Part shown: positions 26,520 to 51,857 of the stretch, in pieces | How the letters are laid out: each line of letters begins with the position of its first letter | Numbering within the stretch: the first letter of the stretch is position 1 | Assembly (NCBI RefSeq): GCF_963422355.1 | Contig: NC_085091.1 | Location: 3,412,523-3,476,522 of the forward strand | Direction of reading: 5' to 3' | Source: Corticium candelabrum | Lineage: Eukaryota; Porifera; Homoscleromorpha; Homosclerophorida; Plakinidae | DNA length: 64,000 nt | Notes under the pieces: model-generated | Told to the model about the DNA's origin: nothing | Databases searched by the model: none | What the model saw: the letters and a program-made list of their open reading frames with translations, nothing else | Program-made: the position numbers and the translations under genes

Positions 26520-27147
26520 GCTCCCACATGCACCAACACACAAACCGTCGATTCTTTGCGGTCTCTACAGCCTGCAGCACCGGAAACGACGACGATTGAA
26601 GCTTAGCAGTGACAGAGACGGCCCAACCCAACGCTAAGCTACCGTGCGTGCAAAGAAAGAGCGTCGACGAGGAAGTAGAGAATCAGTTTCAATGCAGCCG
26701 CGCGTTCAGCAGAAGTCGGGCATATGACATCGTAAGTGAAAGATGACTGACGCGTTTTGCGACAAACCAGCTGACGAATGACTGCAAACAGCGCGTAAGT
26801 GACAGAGAAACACGCGCGCACAGTTTCTAGAGCCGTTGGATGCTTGCCTAGCTCGTAATCGAAGGAAGAACTACGAGTGCGAGTGGAGCGGTTGAGAAGA
26901 GCAACAAACAGGGCGGTGCTTAGGCGCCGCAGCTCACCTTGCGTGACACGACATTCGAGTTCGACCGCTATCCGACTCGAAAGTAATTCTCTCGCTTGCG
27001 CAGAGAGTCGGAATCGACAGGCAATTTGATGGGAAAGTCACAGCAATGGTATTCATATACGGGATAATGTATCTTGCAATTATGAACTTCACGTGACTAA
27101 CTACGCCTACTCACGTGACTTGCAACGTTTGGTCCTACTGTTTCGTG
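26520..27147. promoter_or_regulatory. Intergenic region: upstream of RAP1GAP, downstream of TPI
   Basis: About 630 bp between the TPI stop and the RAP1GAP start codon, both on the minus strand. It is CpG-richer than the surrounding introns, fitting a promoter, but no core promoter motif can be placed with confidence. Confidence 0.4.
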
Positions 27148-41292
<14,145 letters not shown>

Positions 41293-41620
41293 TCTGACGC
41301 AAAGAAGGAATTGTGACACGCTGTGACTAATAGGTCCCGGATGTGGCACATTTTCGGGCGAGTGCAGATTTCCTGATTGTTGCGTGGTTTGATGTGATTA
41401 GTGAGTGTGTTACAATGATGCACAACAAACCTAGAGTCGTGCGACGAATCCAACTTGATTCTCTTTCCGTCGCTGCAATCTACGTCTTGATTTTGACATT
41501 CCATAGCTACAGAAAAGAGCGAATCCTAGTATAAAAGTGGCTCAAAACAGTGCGAATATCTGGTCTCAGAATTACATTCAACACTAGAATTAGAATAGCG
41601 CGCGCGCTAAGAGTAAGCGG
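41293..41620. promoter_or_regulatory. Probable shared promoter region of TPI and a plus-strand gene
   Basis: 328 bp between the TPI start codon (minus) and an ATG on the plus strand. It includes a GC-rich GCGCGCGC run at 41599-41607 just before the plus-strand ATG. A head-to-head arrangement is inferred. Confidence 0.4.
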
Positions 41621-41688
41621 ATGGCAAACCCGCCAAAGCCGTACAATTTGAGCGGTATGACTGGAGAACTAGACACTACCAAGCTCAA
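41621..41688 (+). CDS. Possible first coding exon of an unrecognised gene
   Basis: ATG at 41621 opens MANPPKPYNLSGMTGELDTT followed by a strong donor (CTCAA then GTGAGT) at 41689. I do not recognise the protein and could not place a second exon; an acceptor-like CTCCTGTAG at 41953-41961 gives only a short frame. Support is the clean donor and the position opposite the TPI start. It could be non-coding. Confidence 0.35.
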
Positions 41689-41774
41689 GTGAGTCTGGAG
41701 AGTGTAGACGGCTCTGTTTGAGTCTACCTAGATCTACGTCTCTGCGGATGTAGCTATGAGGAGACCGGGGAGAT

Positions 41775-41858
41775 ACGTAGCCTCACCCCAGACGCAGTGC
41801 CATGGCGCATCCGGGGCTGCAATCCACACTGGGTCTGGGGCGAGGCTACGAGATACCA
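41775..41858. repeat. Imperfect hairpin (CGTAGCCTC arms)
   Basis: CGTAGCCTCACCCCAGAC pairs with GTCTGGGGCGAGGCTACG, a stem of about 18 bp with one mismatch, separated by about 48 bp. Confidence 0.75.
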
Positions 41859-41983
41859 GAGTAGGCCACCTCAGATTTGTCTGAAGTAGGGTACCTAGGT
41901 GTCCCTAATTGTGGACACACCCCTGTAATTTGAGTTGCGATCGCTGTTTTCTCCTGTAGCCTGCGACGGAGAGACAGGGAAAC

Positions 41984-42607
41984 ATGTCAGCCTTACGCAT
42001 CGATATGCTTTGGAACATGTACGACTTGAATCGCGCAACGTCTGCTAGCGCACTAGCCAGTCATACGGGCCAAGGTCTGAATAGAGCCCGGACGCGGGGT
42101 GTATCCTTTTTTTCTCCGCTGCAAAGAGCAACTGAGTCTTTGACCAGGAGCGTAGCTACTACTGTTCACAGGTTGCACGTAACCCCCCCCCCCCAGGCTA
42201 GCAATTTATTTCCGATCGTCTGGCATCTCTCGACAGACCTGCGTGATACTTCCGCTCAGTTTGGGGACCAGTGTTCTGCAATTTCTGCACTTACTAATCC
42301 TCCTGACAATCTTCAAGAGACATTGAAATTGACAACCTCAGACAATTATCCCCAACTACACCTACTGTTACGTCTTGTCTCAACCTTCCCTATCACTAGC
42401 CGTGAGACTGAGCGATCTGTCAGTAATATGAAAGGACTGAAAAACTATCTGCGTTCAACAATGAATCAAGAACGACTAAGTTCTTTGGCCCTAATTCATA
42501 CGAACTATGCTATAGATATAAATTATCAAGAAGTACTTTCGAGGTTTTATAGTTTGCATCCTAGAAGATTGCTGAAAGGTGACGTCTTAAACGACGAACA
42601 GATGTAA
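41984..42607 (+). pseudogene. hAT transposase C-terminal remnant
   Basis: The second half of this 207-codon frame reads YPQLHLLLRLVSTFPITSRE, then TERSVSNMKGLKNYLRSTMN and QERLSSLALIH, the hAT C-terminal dimerisation domain in its THAP0/ZMYM1-like form. The BED/THAP and catalytic parts are missing. Residues before about position 75 have no clear match and include a run of ten C at 42183-42194. Read as a fragment of a dead element. Confidence 0.75.
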
Positions 42608-42806
42608 CCTAACCATTTCCGGCTTTGAAGATTTCTTATTTAAATTGTTTGACATTGAGTTGATCATTTTCAGTTATACTAGATAAGTAGACCGCTGCTT
42701 AGTATGTCATGTGTATACATAATGGCAAACAGTTTTATAGGAATACTGTAAAATGATTGGCATTGAGTTAGTGACTATTAATTTATATCCTGTGCACTGA
42801 CATTGA

Positions 42807-42811
<5 letters not shown>

Positions 42812-42893
<82 letters not shown>
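42812..42893. repeat. (TG)n microsatellite
   Basis: About 82 bp of uninterrupted TG. Confidence 0.95.
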
Positions 42894-42896
<3 letters not shown>

Positions 42897-43201
42897 TGTA
42901 ATATTCTAGTGTACTCACATACATTATTTTTTGTTCGAGATTTGTAAACCCCCTCCCCTAGTGCAACCGAGCTACGCCACTGTTGACTGACTTGAACTTG
43001 GACTGTGGACTTGAGTTGCTTTTTGCTCCTCGCGCAAGATCACTTACCATGCTGGTCCAACGTGCTCAGGCTTAATTAAAATTCTCCCAAGGTGATTGGC
43101 GATTTCTTTGCCAACCCCAGAAGATCCTCACCACCTGGCGGAAGATAGATGTTCTTTCCTTTAGCGTGCGTTAGCTACATACGCAATTTTTCTTGTAAGG
43201 T

Positions 43202-43204
<3 letters not shown>

Positions 43205-43254
<50 letters not shown>

Positions 43255-43764
43255 AGGGAGGTAGAGGGAGGGAGATGAGGGAGAGGAGGGAGAGGGAGGT
43301 CAAGGGAGGGAGAGGAGTGAGAGGGAGGAAGAGGGAGGGAGAAGGAGGGAGAGGGACGGAGAGGGACGGAGAGGGACGGAGAGGGACGGAGAGGGACGGA
43401 GAGGGACGGAGAAGGAGGGAGAGGGGAAGAGAGGGGGAAGAGAGGGGACAAGAGGGGGAGAGAGGTGAGGAGGGGAGAGAGGGGGAGTAGGAGAGAGGGA
43501 GAGAGGGGGAGATAGGAGAGAGGGGGAGAGAGGAGAGAGGGGAGAGAGGAGACAAGAGGGGGAGAGAGGAGAGAGGTGAGGAGGGGAGAGAGGTGAGGAG
43601 GGGAGAGAGGGAGAGAGGGGAAGAGGGGGAGATAGGAGAGAGGGGGAGAGAGGGGGAGAGAGGGGAGAGAGGAGAGAGGGGGAGAGAGGGGGAGAGAGGG
43701 GAGAGAGGAGAGAGGGGAGAGAGGAGACAGAGGAGAGGGAGAGGGAGAGAGAGAGGGAGAGGGA

Positions 43765-43806
<42 letters not shown>

Positions 43807-43854
43807 GAGAGAGGGAGAGAGAGAGAGAGAGAGGGAGAGAGAGAGAGAGAGAGA
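43205..43854. repeat. (GA)n / (GGGA)n purine tract, 5' flank of the second retrotransposon family
   Basis: About 650 bp made only of A and G apart from scattered T and C. It starts as pure GA, passes through GGGAGA, GGGACGGA and GGGGAGAGA variants, and ends as pure GA. The long Ser/Leu/Pro frames on the minus strand are artefacts of this composition. Confidence 0.95.
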
Positions 43855-44990
43855 TTTGCGGTGCCTTGGAGACTTCGCCTCCCATTTCCATGGACTTGAG
43901 TTTGGCCCTTCAAAATCTACATAAAATTTGTCCAACAACTAAAACACTACTTCCTTCATTAGACAAGCTACCAGAAATACCACAGAAGTTACAATCAAAA
44001 CTTCATTCAGTCATCAAAAACAAACAGTTTGAAACTTTTCTTCAGAACAGCAGCTGTAAACAAGAAAAAGCGAGAGTCATAAGCTGTGGTGGACCTGTTG
44101 CTGAAGTATGGTTAGATGCGATCCCTAGTTCGCAGCATTACACGATGTCTTCTGCCCAATTTCGGACAGCAGTTCTCATGCGACTAGGAGTCCCTCTTCC
44201 ACAACTTAGCAATATTCCAAGATGTACGTCAAGCTGTAATCATGAAGTCGATGGAGAAGGATATCATTTCCTAACATGTAAACTCGGAGGTGGCCCAATT
44301 TTCAGACATGATCACATTCTAGACGAGTTTTACCAAATGTTGTGTGCAGTAGACCTTCGATGCAGAAAAGAACTTACATCACAGTTTGCTGACAAAAAGA
44401 GACCAGACATTGCTATATATAACTACAGAGATGACAAAAAGCTTCTCCTGGACATTACTATTACTCATCCCTGTGCTGTGCGAAACCTTTCAGGAAGCAG
44501 CAACAAAGCGGCTTTTGCCGCTTCCGAACAAGAAAACAGAAAACGAGCTAAATATTCGAAACAAGCTGAAGATCTAGGACACCTTTTCAGACCTATTGCA
44601 ATAGAAGTGTTTGGTCGTTGGGGTCAGAATGCAGAATCCACTCTTTCTGAGGCATCTCGCATGGCGCATATGTGTTCACAAATAAACTCTGCCCAATTCA
44701 AGAATCTTTGGCATCGCCGCATTTAAACAAGTCTCCAGAAAGAAAATGTACGCATTATTGAGAACAAAGTAAATACAATAATTAGCAAGAAGCAAAAGGA
44801 ACCGAATGCTATTTCTAGAATAGGTTTTAGTTCTAGATGTTTTGGTCTAAATTTCAGTTAGATTGTTAAGAGTAGCAAAGTTCTTGAACTGTGTTCAAGA
44901 ACAATACTATTGTAATGGACAGTTTACTATAGACATTGTAAGGTAGCACTTTTAAATTCACGCGTTGTACTATGATTAGAAAATATTGAA

Positions 44991-44992
<2 letters not shown>
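43855..44992 (+). mobile_element. (GA)n-associated non-LTR retrotransposon, 5'-truncated
   Basis: About 1.14 kb between two purine microsatellites. Coding sequence homologous to the C-terminal part of the CAGA family runs to 44726, then about 265 bp of 3' untranslated sequence ends GAAAATATTGAAAT directly before AGAGAGAG. Confidence 0.8.
43860..44726 (+). pseudogene. CCHC + restriction-like endonuclease end of a second retrotransposon family
   Basis: An open frame carries AEVWLDAIPSSQHYTMSSAQ, a zinc motif C-x3-C-x9-H-x3-C (YHFLTCKLGGGPI), then KRPDIAIYNYRDDKKLLLDI and KRAKYS. These are the RPD, acidic-hydrophobic and K-x2-KY positions of an R2-type endonuclease. It ends FGRWGQNAE and LWHRRI. 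Clearly related to the CAGA family but too divergent for the same family. The upstream in-frame Arg/Glu/Gly run from the GA tract is not part of the protein. Confidence 0.8.
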
Positions 44993-45034
<42 letters not shown>

Positions 45035-45131
45035 AGGGAGGGAGGGAGGGAGGGAGGGAGGGAGGGAGGGAGGGAGGGAGGGAGGGAGGGAGGGAGGGAG
45101 GGAGGGAGGGAGGGAGGGAGAGAGAGAGAGA
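44993..45131. repeat. (GA)n and (GGGA)n microsatellite, 3' flank
   Basis: GA repeat passing into about 22 GGGA units and back to GA. Confidence 0.95.
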
Positions 45132-45229
45132 TGTAATATATATGGGATTTGTAAAGTAGATCCGGTGAATAGATCAGTTTTAATTTTTTCTTGTTCCTGT
45201 CTCTTGTAACATGAAGGTGTTCCAAAGTA

Positions 45230-46785
45230 TGGCGCGCCATGTGTGTCAAAAGTCGTTTCGTCGGCTCATTGATGTCGATTCGTCGGCTCGTTGATGTCGT
45301 TTCGTCGGCTGGTTGATGTCGTTTCGTCGGCTGGTTGATGTCGATTCGTCGGCTGGTTGATGTCGTTTCGTCGGCTGGTTGATGTCGATTCGTCGGCTGG
45401 TTGATGTCGTTTCGTCGGCTGGTTGATGTCGTTTCGTCGGCTCATTGATGTCAGCGGGTGGCCTCAGGGTGCGTGACCATTTCGTCCATTCCATTTTCAA
45501 CAATTGAATAAATATTGAATTAGAAATTGAAAATAGCCTAGAAGTTGCTTGTAATCTCAATATTCAATTCTATTAAAAATTAAAATTGACTGATTGACAA
45601 ACTATAATTATCTGCGGATTATAATAAATATTGAAAACATACTTAATTTCTAAACAATTTTCTATTTCAATTCAATGCAATATTGAAATTGCAAGCACGT
45701 TAGTTTAATTTTCAATGTTAAATTCAATAATCAATTTAAATTTAATTTAATTTTAAATTTTATTTTTTTTTTCAATTTAAATTTTAAAAAGTACATTTTG
45801 ATTAAAAATTGAATGTCAAATTAAAAATTGACTGGCGTTGTTTGCTTTTACCTGCGAATTTTCAACACTTGCTGTGTCCACTGTGGACGCGGGCCCGCCA
45901 CACGCGGGGAAGTCCATAGAGGCACTAACCTTAGTGGATACAACAGATCAACAATTCACAGGTAAACACTTTGTGTTATGATAAGGTTCTTACAGGCCTG
46001 TACAGGCACCTCTACACGTTGTTGTAAACATTGTTGTCTAGAGATGTACGCATTTTAATTAACACGTCGTAGCTTGTTGTATCCACTAGGGTGCCTGTTA
46101 TATTATAATAAGAAAGCCTTTATACAGCCTTTAGGGACTTCCCCGCGTGTGGCGGGCCCGAGTCCACAGTGGACACAGCAAGTGTTGAAAATTCGCAGGT
46201 AAGAGCAAACAACGCCAGTCAATTTTTAATTTGACATTCAATTTTTAATTTGTCTCAAAAATTAAAAATGGAATGGACCAATTGGCCATGCAAATTCAAA
46301 ATTCAAAATTTAATTTTTAAAATTTAAATTAAAAATAAAAATAAAATTTAAAATTACATTAAATTTAAATTGATTATTGAATTTAACATTGAAAATTAAA
46401 CTAACGTGCTTGCAATTTCAATATTGCATTGCATTGAAATAGAAATTGGTTAGATATTAAGTATGTTTTCAATATTTATTATAATCCGCAGATAATTATA
46501 GTTTGTCAATCAGTCAATTTTAATTTTTAATAGAATTGAATATTGAGATTACAAGCAACTTCTAGGCTATTTTCAATTTCTAATTCAATATTTATTCAAT
46601 TGTTGAAAATGGGATGGACGAAATGGTCACGCACCCTGAGGCCACCCGCTAACATCAATGAGCCGACGAAACGACATCAATGAGCCGACGAAACGACATC
46701 AACCAGCCGACAAATCGACATCAATGAGCCGACGAATCGACATCAATGAGCCGACGAAACGACTTTTGACACACATGGCGCGCCA
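45230..46785. mobile_element. Foldback element with arms of about 650 bp
   Basis: Perfect outer ends TGGCGCGCCATGTGTGTCAA and its inverse, with TA on each side. The arms run to GTCCACTGTGGAC.. at about 45915 and resume at about 46135, leaving a loop of about 220 bp. Each arm has three zones: a subterminal tandem repeat of about 22 bp (GGCTGGTTGATGTCGTTTC-type; about nine units in the left arm and five in the right), a 400-bp AT-rich zone, and a GC-rich inner end (GGGCCCGCCACACGCGGGGA). No ORF. Unit numbers differ between arms, showing repeat gain or loss after insertion. Confidence 0.85.
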
Positions 46786-46796
46786 TACCAAAGATC

Positions 46797-46941
46797 TGTG
46801 TGGGTGAGTGTTGGCGTTGAAAACACGTACTTTACACATGAAGATTTGCAAAGATGTCACAGAGTTGGATTTGTCTCAGTGTTTAATTAATTGCAGACCA
46901 CCTTGTAGATTTAATTACTATGACACCTTGTAGATTAGATA
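46797..46941 (+). repeat. Dispersed repeat, left copy of an inverted pair flanking GATM exon 1
   Basis: GTGTTGGCGTTGAAAACACG through GACCACCTTGTAGATTTAAT matches the reverse complement of 49622-49735, apart from an insertion of about 36 bp in this copy. Confidence 0.8.
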
Positions 46942-47454
46942 CTCTCTGTTAGCGTTGACCTTGCTCTTTAAAATTCTGTAATATCTTCTGCGCAATACAG
47001 CAGACAGTGAAGATCTTGGTATCAAGAGAATCCGCAAGTTCCCGGATTTTCTATAGTTAGGTTAACGACGGCGTATGTATTGCACAGGCGGTTTGATAAT
47101 ACTTTGGCATGGTTCTCAACTCATTAAGAAAGAATGGTCTTACAAAAAGAATGCTGCTAATAGAGGAAGTAGCCAATTAGCAAGTCAATCTAGGCCGCTT
47201 TGACTTCAAGGAACTCACAGTCGCTATGGTTTCGCGAGTATTTGCTTGGTATTTCTGATTCTTCTGCTCGTTCTGTTTCGTCTTGAAAGCTTGCGACTTT
47301 CTCTATCGTTACCTACCATCTTGTATTGCAATATGACCTCTATAGTTAATGCATATCAGTTAACATGTGAGTGTGATAAACAAATACAGCAGTCACTTTC
47401 GAGCAAAAGGTCAACGCAAACAGAGAGTAAACCAAACGTAAAACAATCATGAAT

Positions 47455-47662
47455 GAACCATAATTGCTACGTAAATGCGCCGTAATTGCTACGTAAATGA
47501 GCGGCAATTGCTACGTATATGCGCGTAATTGCAACGTAAATGAGCCGTAATTGCTACGTAAATGAGCCGTAATTGCTACGTAAATGAGCCGTAATTGCTA
47601 CTTATAGGCGCCGTAATTGCAACGTAAATGACACGTAATTGCTACGTAAATGACCGTAAATG
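47455..47662. repeat. Tandem repeat, about 22-bp unit with TACGTA core
   Basis: About nine units of the form CGTAATTGCTACGTAAATGAGC with small variations. A looser TTTACG-rich sequence continues to about 47775. Confidence 0.85.
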
Positions 47663-48108
47663 AACGTAAAGTGGCCATTTATGAATAAATACGTCTATTT
47701 ACGAGTAGCATCGGCGTAATTCACGGTTTCAATACGATGATCGTAAATTCGATTTACGTGCTATTTACATCGATTTACGAGCGTGCGGGCTAGTAGTGAT
47801 GACCGGGGTCGCTGAGAAGGATCACGTTTACCGTCCTAGCATAACCGTTTCAAGCCTTTGGAAGTCCCACGTCTGGAATCACAGTCTTTACTAATCCTTC
47901 TTACTGTGGCCTCTAGCAAAGCTCAGTCTTACTTCGTTTACTTCTCGCATGGCTGTCCGATGATTGATGGTGTCCGATAACAGGGGCGTCGCTCTAGTGT
48001 CATATTCTATCAGTATGCTAATGAGTACTACGGGTAGTCCCAAGTCCTTTACTCTACTACAGGCGGGATGATCCCAGACCCCTCCGCCGTTCGCTCGAGT
48101 CGACACGT

Positions 48109-51100
48109 ATGGCGATTGCTCCGCTTGCTCGATTCCAAAGATCTTCTTCTCTTTGTATTTTGTCAACAGGCCGCTTCTTTACTCATTTGTTTGGCAGACA
48201 AAACCGAAAGCTCCAATCTACCGCTCCTGATGACTGTCCTGTAAACAGTCACAACGAATGGGACCATCTGGAAGAGGTTATTGTCGGGCGAGCAGAAGGT
48301 ACGTATATACCGCCGTATAGCCTGGAAGTAGAGGCAATTTGCGACGATGAGTTGTCATTTTACGAGAAGCATGCTGGACAACCGTTTCCTCGTGGAGCTG
48401 AAGCAGAGTCAGAGGTTGAGGAATTCTGTAGGGTGCTCGAACACGAAGGAGTGACTGTCAGGCGACCGGATGTTCAAGATCAGTCTTTCGTTTACTCGAC
48501 ACCCGACTTCAGTAGCTCGGGCATGCACAGTGCCATGCCTCGTGACATCATTCTGACCGTTGGTAACGAACTGATCGAATCCCCAATGGCGTGGAGAAGT
48601 CGATTCTTCGAATACCGTGGCTACCGCAATCTCATGAAAGAATATTTTCAAAGAGGAGCAAAGTGGACGACAGCTCCGAAACCGTTCATGTCTGATCAAC
48701 TATACGACCAAGATTATGTTGGCACATCAGCCGAAGATCGTCGTTCTCTAGTAGCCAAAGGAAAGTTTGTGACAACAGAGTTTGAGCCATGCTTCGATGC
48801 AGCCGATTTCATGAGATGTGGACGAGATATCTTCGCTCAGAGAAGTCAAGTGAGGACTTTACGTTCTAAGTAATAGAGTTAAGCCTAGTTCACAATACGA
48901 CGCTGACGTTGACGCTGACGATGACGCTGACGATGACGATGACACTGGCGTGAGCGTCGTATTGTGAACATGTCAACGTCGACGACGTTCGTCGCAGCGT
49001 TCGTCCAGCGTTCGTCCAGCGTTCTTGACGCTGGAGTTGACTCGAGTTCAACTCTAGCGTCGATTCCGGAAGTGTACCAACGTAACCGGAAAACACGTGA
49101 TTACTTTCTACAAATCAAAGAACAGTCTTATCAAATCCCGGATTTCGCATGGAGGGTCTAATCGACAGCGTGCGGAGTTATCCGTGTCTTTGGCGCGTAC
49201 ATCTAAAATTCTCCCTGTTGCCGCCTTCGTTGAAAGATTGGTCTGACCCACATTTGCCGTTGTTGATATTCTCTAGCTCTACGCCTACGGCGACGAATGA
49301 GAAATAGAAGAATTACAATTTCTTCGTCCATCTACGATACACACGTGGTGTTACAATAACGTGCGTTAGCATGCGCTCAACGCTCGAGTATCCAGACAGG
49401 TGCTGACCAACGTCTCCTGACGCTCACGGAAAATATTGTGAATGGTACAACGTCATCGTCAGCATCAGCGTCAGCGTCAATGTCAACGTCCAGCGTCATC
49501 GTCAGCGTCAACGTCAACGTCAGCGTCATATTGTGAACTAGGCTTTAGAGAATGGTTGCAGGGATCATCAATGATTAAGTTAATGACACGAAGCCCGAGG
49601 GCGGAGGGGTTAGTTCCTCTATTTAACTAATCTACAAGGTGTGATAGTAATTAAATCTACAAGGTGGTCTGCAATTAAACACTGAGACACATGTGTAAAG
49701 TATGTGATTTCAACGCCAACACCCAGTCACACAGGGCCAACCTGCTGTTATGTATGTTCATATGGCTTGTAAGGTTGGGTTTTGCTGTGTTTTTCTCTTC
49801 TTTCTAAGCTGCTCTTTTCCTCCAATGCCATTTGTAAAAAAACCGGAGGTAGCATCTAGTGTGCTGAAGTACTCACAGCCTGCTAAATCTGCAAATTTTT
49901 CTTCTGGTGTCTTGATTTGATAGTGTTCTTGTTGAATCGAGTTGTGTAGAGCACTCGGATCCATGCAGATGCCTAGCTTGTCTGTTCCTGGCTTAAATTT
50001 ACTAGTACGGTAGAGTGGGACTGGCTCATGCTGTAGCCTCTGTTACCATGGCAAGGATATTTTCGTCTACCATTTCCTCCAGCTGTGCCTTCAGTTGTTG
50101 CCTGTACTTGAAGGGGACTCGTCTAGCCGGTTGTATGGTTGCTTGAGCATTTTTCTGCAGTCGAATCGTATGTTTACCTGGAAGTTGTCCGAGTCCTTGA
50201 AATACATCGATAAATTGACTGATTGCTTCTGGTAGTTCTTGAATTTTGTTAACTGACTCTGCTTGTTGAATGATACCAATTTTCCTTAACGTGGGTAGTC
50301 TTATCAAGGCCTCCACATTTTCTGCAACTACAATAAACTCCATCTTTCTATTCACACCTTTGAATGTTGTTTCTAGGGATTTTATCCCTGTAACTGTCAG
50401 TTGTGTCCCTCCATATGCCGTTAAGCGAGTAGTGGTTTGCTCTGGGGATCCTCACACAATACCTTGTATATATGCCTGGAGAGGATGGATGTTGCATGTG
50501 GCACCTGTGTCAGCTTTGGCTTTTAGCCCTATACCATGTATGTCCAAGATGATATGACACACCCTGTCGTTTACTGTATCAGAACGTCTACTAATTATGT
50601 AGGCAAAGTGGTCTTTGGCTATTTCCTTCTCCTCATTAGTGCTGATTTCGCTAGGCGTCACTGTGTTGGCGGTCTCCTTCTTGCTGCGCGTTTCAATCCC
50701 GCGTGCCTCTTTTTCAGCCTTCTTGCAAGCCTCCGCTGCATGATTCAGCTTGTTGCAGTAACTACATCTCTTGCCCCATGCTGGACAGGCTCGTGGCTCG
50801 TGTCTTGTCGCGCAATAATAGCATAATGCCTTGTCGGCGCGCTTTCGATTCTTTTATCGTGTGCGCCCATGCAGCTTCCGAATCTCATTCCTTTGTTGGG
50901 GTACTCGGCGCCGCCATGCAGGTGAGATATTATGTTGTCGCTTCCATAGAACGGCACATATCCACAGCATTTTCTAACGTGAGACTTTATTCTTTAAATC
51001 TAGACGAGACGTGACCTAGTCTCGCGTAGCTGTCTACGCGAGACTGCACAAAATGTTATCACCATTATCATCATCCTGTAATTTATTGTGATCATTTAAT

Positions 51101-51857
51101 TAAGTTTGCAAGACTGGGTTTACGAAACTAGACAAGGTCTAAAAATGGGCGTGGTTCAAACACCTGTCCTCGTGGTGTATACTTCTATACGCAAACAGCT
51201 TGCCAATTGATAGTACAAGTAATCGTAGACTTACAGTTACCAGGACGAAGACTTTTTCTCTTTAGACATTTGCTGGCACATTGATAGAAAGGACTATCTA
51301 GAAGATCTCTCCTTCTCTAGTTTAGTTAAAGACATCTAGATTGTCTTTTTTATGTTTGTCGCTTCAGCAAATTGTTACTTTGTTCTTTTGACTAACTTTT
51401 TCATCTGTAGGTAACAAACAAATTTGGCATTGAGTGGCTGCGACGCCATCTTGCTGACGACTACCGCATCCACGAGGTGTCATTCGACGATCTCAATCCC
51501 ATGCATATCGATGCCACTCTTCTTGCCATACGTCCAGGTATTGTGTTGTCGAATCCCAAGAAACCATGTCATCAGATCGAAATTTTCGAGAAAGCAGGAT
51601 GGAAAGTCGTCTCTGTTCCTGCACCGGTTGCCGATGATTCCTGGCTGGCATCACACTGGATCTCTATGAACGTTCTCATGTTGGATGAGAATCGTGTCGT
51701 CGTTTCAGCCAAAGAATACCCAATGCACAAGATGTTTGAATCTCTCGGTATCCAGTGCATCAAAGTAGACTTGAGCGTTGCCAATGAAATTGGTGGAAGC
51801 TTTCATTGCTGGACAGCTGATGTGAAGAGGAAGAGTACACTCGAGTCATATTTCTAA
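48109..51857 (+). CDS. GATM: Glycine amidinotransferase, mitochondrial
   Basis: Exons 48109-48849 and 51411-51857 (GT-AG, phase 0), 395 residues; human enzyme is 423. It transfers the amidino group of arginine to glycine, giving guanidinoacetate and ornithine, the first step of creatine synthesis. The first 40 residues are Arg/Ser/Leu-rich without acid ([20 protein letters not shown]), fitting a mitochondrial targeting peptide. Conserved blocks: [46 protein letters not shown]. Catalytic Asp, His and Cys lie in [19 protein letters not shown] and [11 protein letters not shown]. The protein ends LESYF. The 2.56 kb intron holds a MITE, one arm of an inverted repeat pair and a gypsy remnant. No defect seen in the coding sequence. 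Confidence 0.96.
48882..49545. mobile_element. MITE built of GACGCTGACG-type repeats
   Basis: About 660 bp in the GATM intron. Left AGCCTAGTTCACAATACGAC pairs with right ATATTGTGAACTAGGCT. Subterminal zones are made of short GACGCTGACGATGAC-like units, reading outward on opposite strands at the two ends. It begins only 32 bp after the exon 1 donor. Confidence 0.75.
49622..49735 (-). repeat. Dispersed repeat, right copy of the inverted pair
   Basis: Reverse complement of 46797-46941; the motif AATCTACAAGGTG occurs twice, as in the left copy. Confidence 0.8.
49758..50880 (-). pseudogene. Ty3/gypsy-type pol remnant (zinc knuckle, protease, RT start)
   Basis: On the minus strand, in gag-pol order: a Cys-rich zinc-knuckle region near 50870-50740, an aspartic protease motif ([10 protein letters not shown]) near 50510, and reverse-transcriptase N-terminal segments ([41 protein letters not shown]) down to 49800. 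Frames change several times, the catalytic YxDD region is absent, and no LTR was found nearby. A decayed fragment in the GATM intron. Confidence 0.75.
51018..51046. repeat. Perfect short hairpin
   Basis: AGTCTCGCGTAG and CTACGCGAGACT form a perfect 12-bp stem with a 4-bp loop in the GATM intron. Confidence 0.85.

Noticed and set aside
43040..43150. Minus-strand segment reading NIYLPPGGEDLLGLAKKSP
   Set aside because: Looks conserved in style, but it is under 30 codons, has no paired splice sites I could trust and matches no family I can name.
43161..43938. Long Ser/Leu/Pro-rich minus-strand frames
   Set aside because: They are translations of the GA/GGGA purine tract; low-complexity composition, three overlapping frames open at once, no domain.
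45246..45560. 104-codon repetitive frame
   Set aside because: Arises from the 22-bp tandem repeat in the arm of the foldback element.
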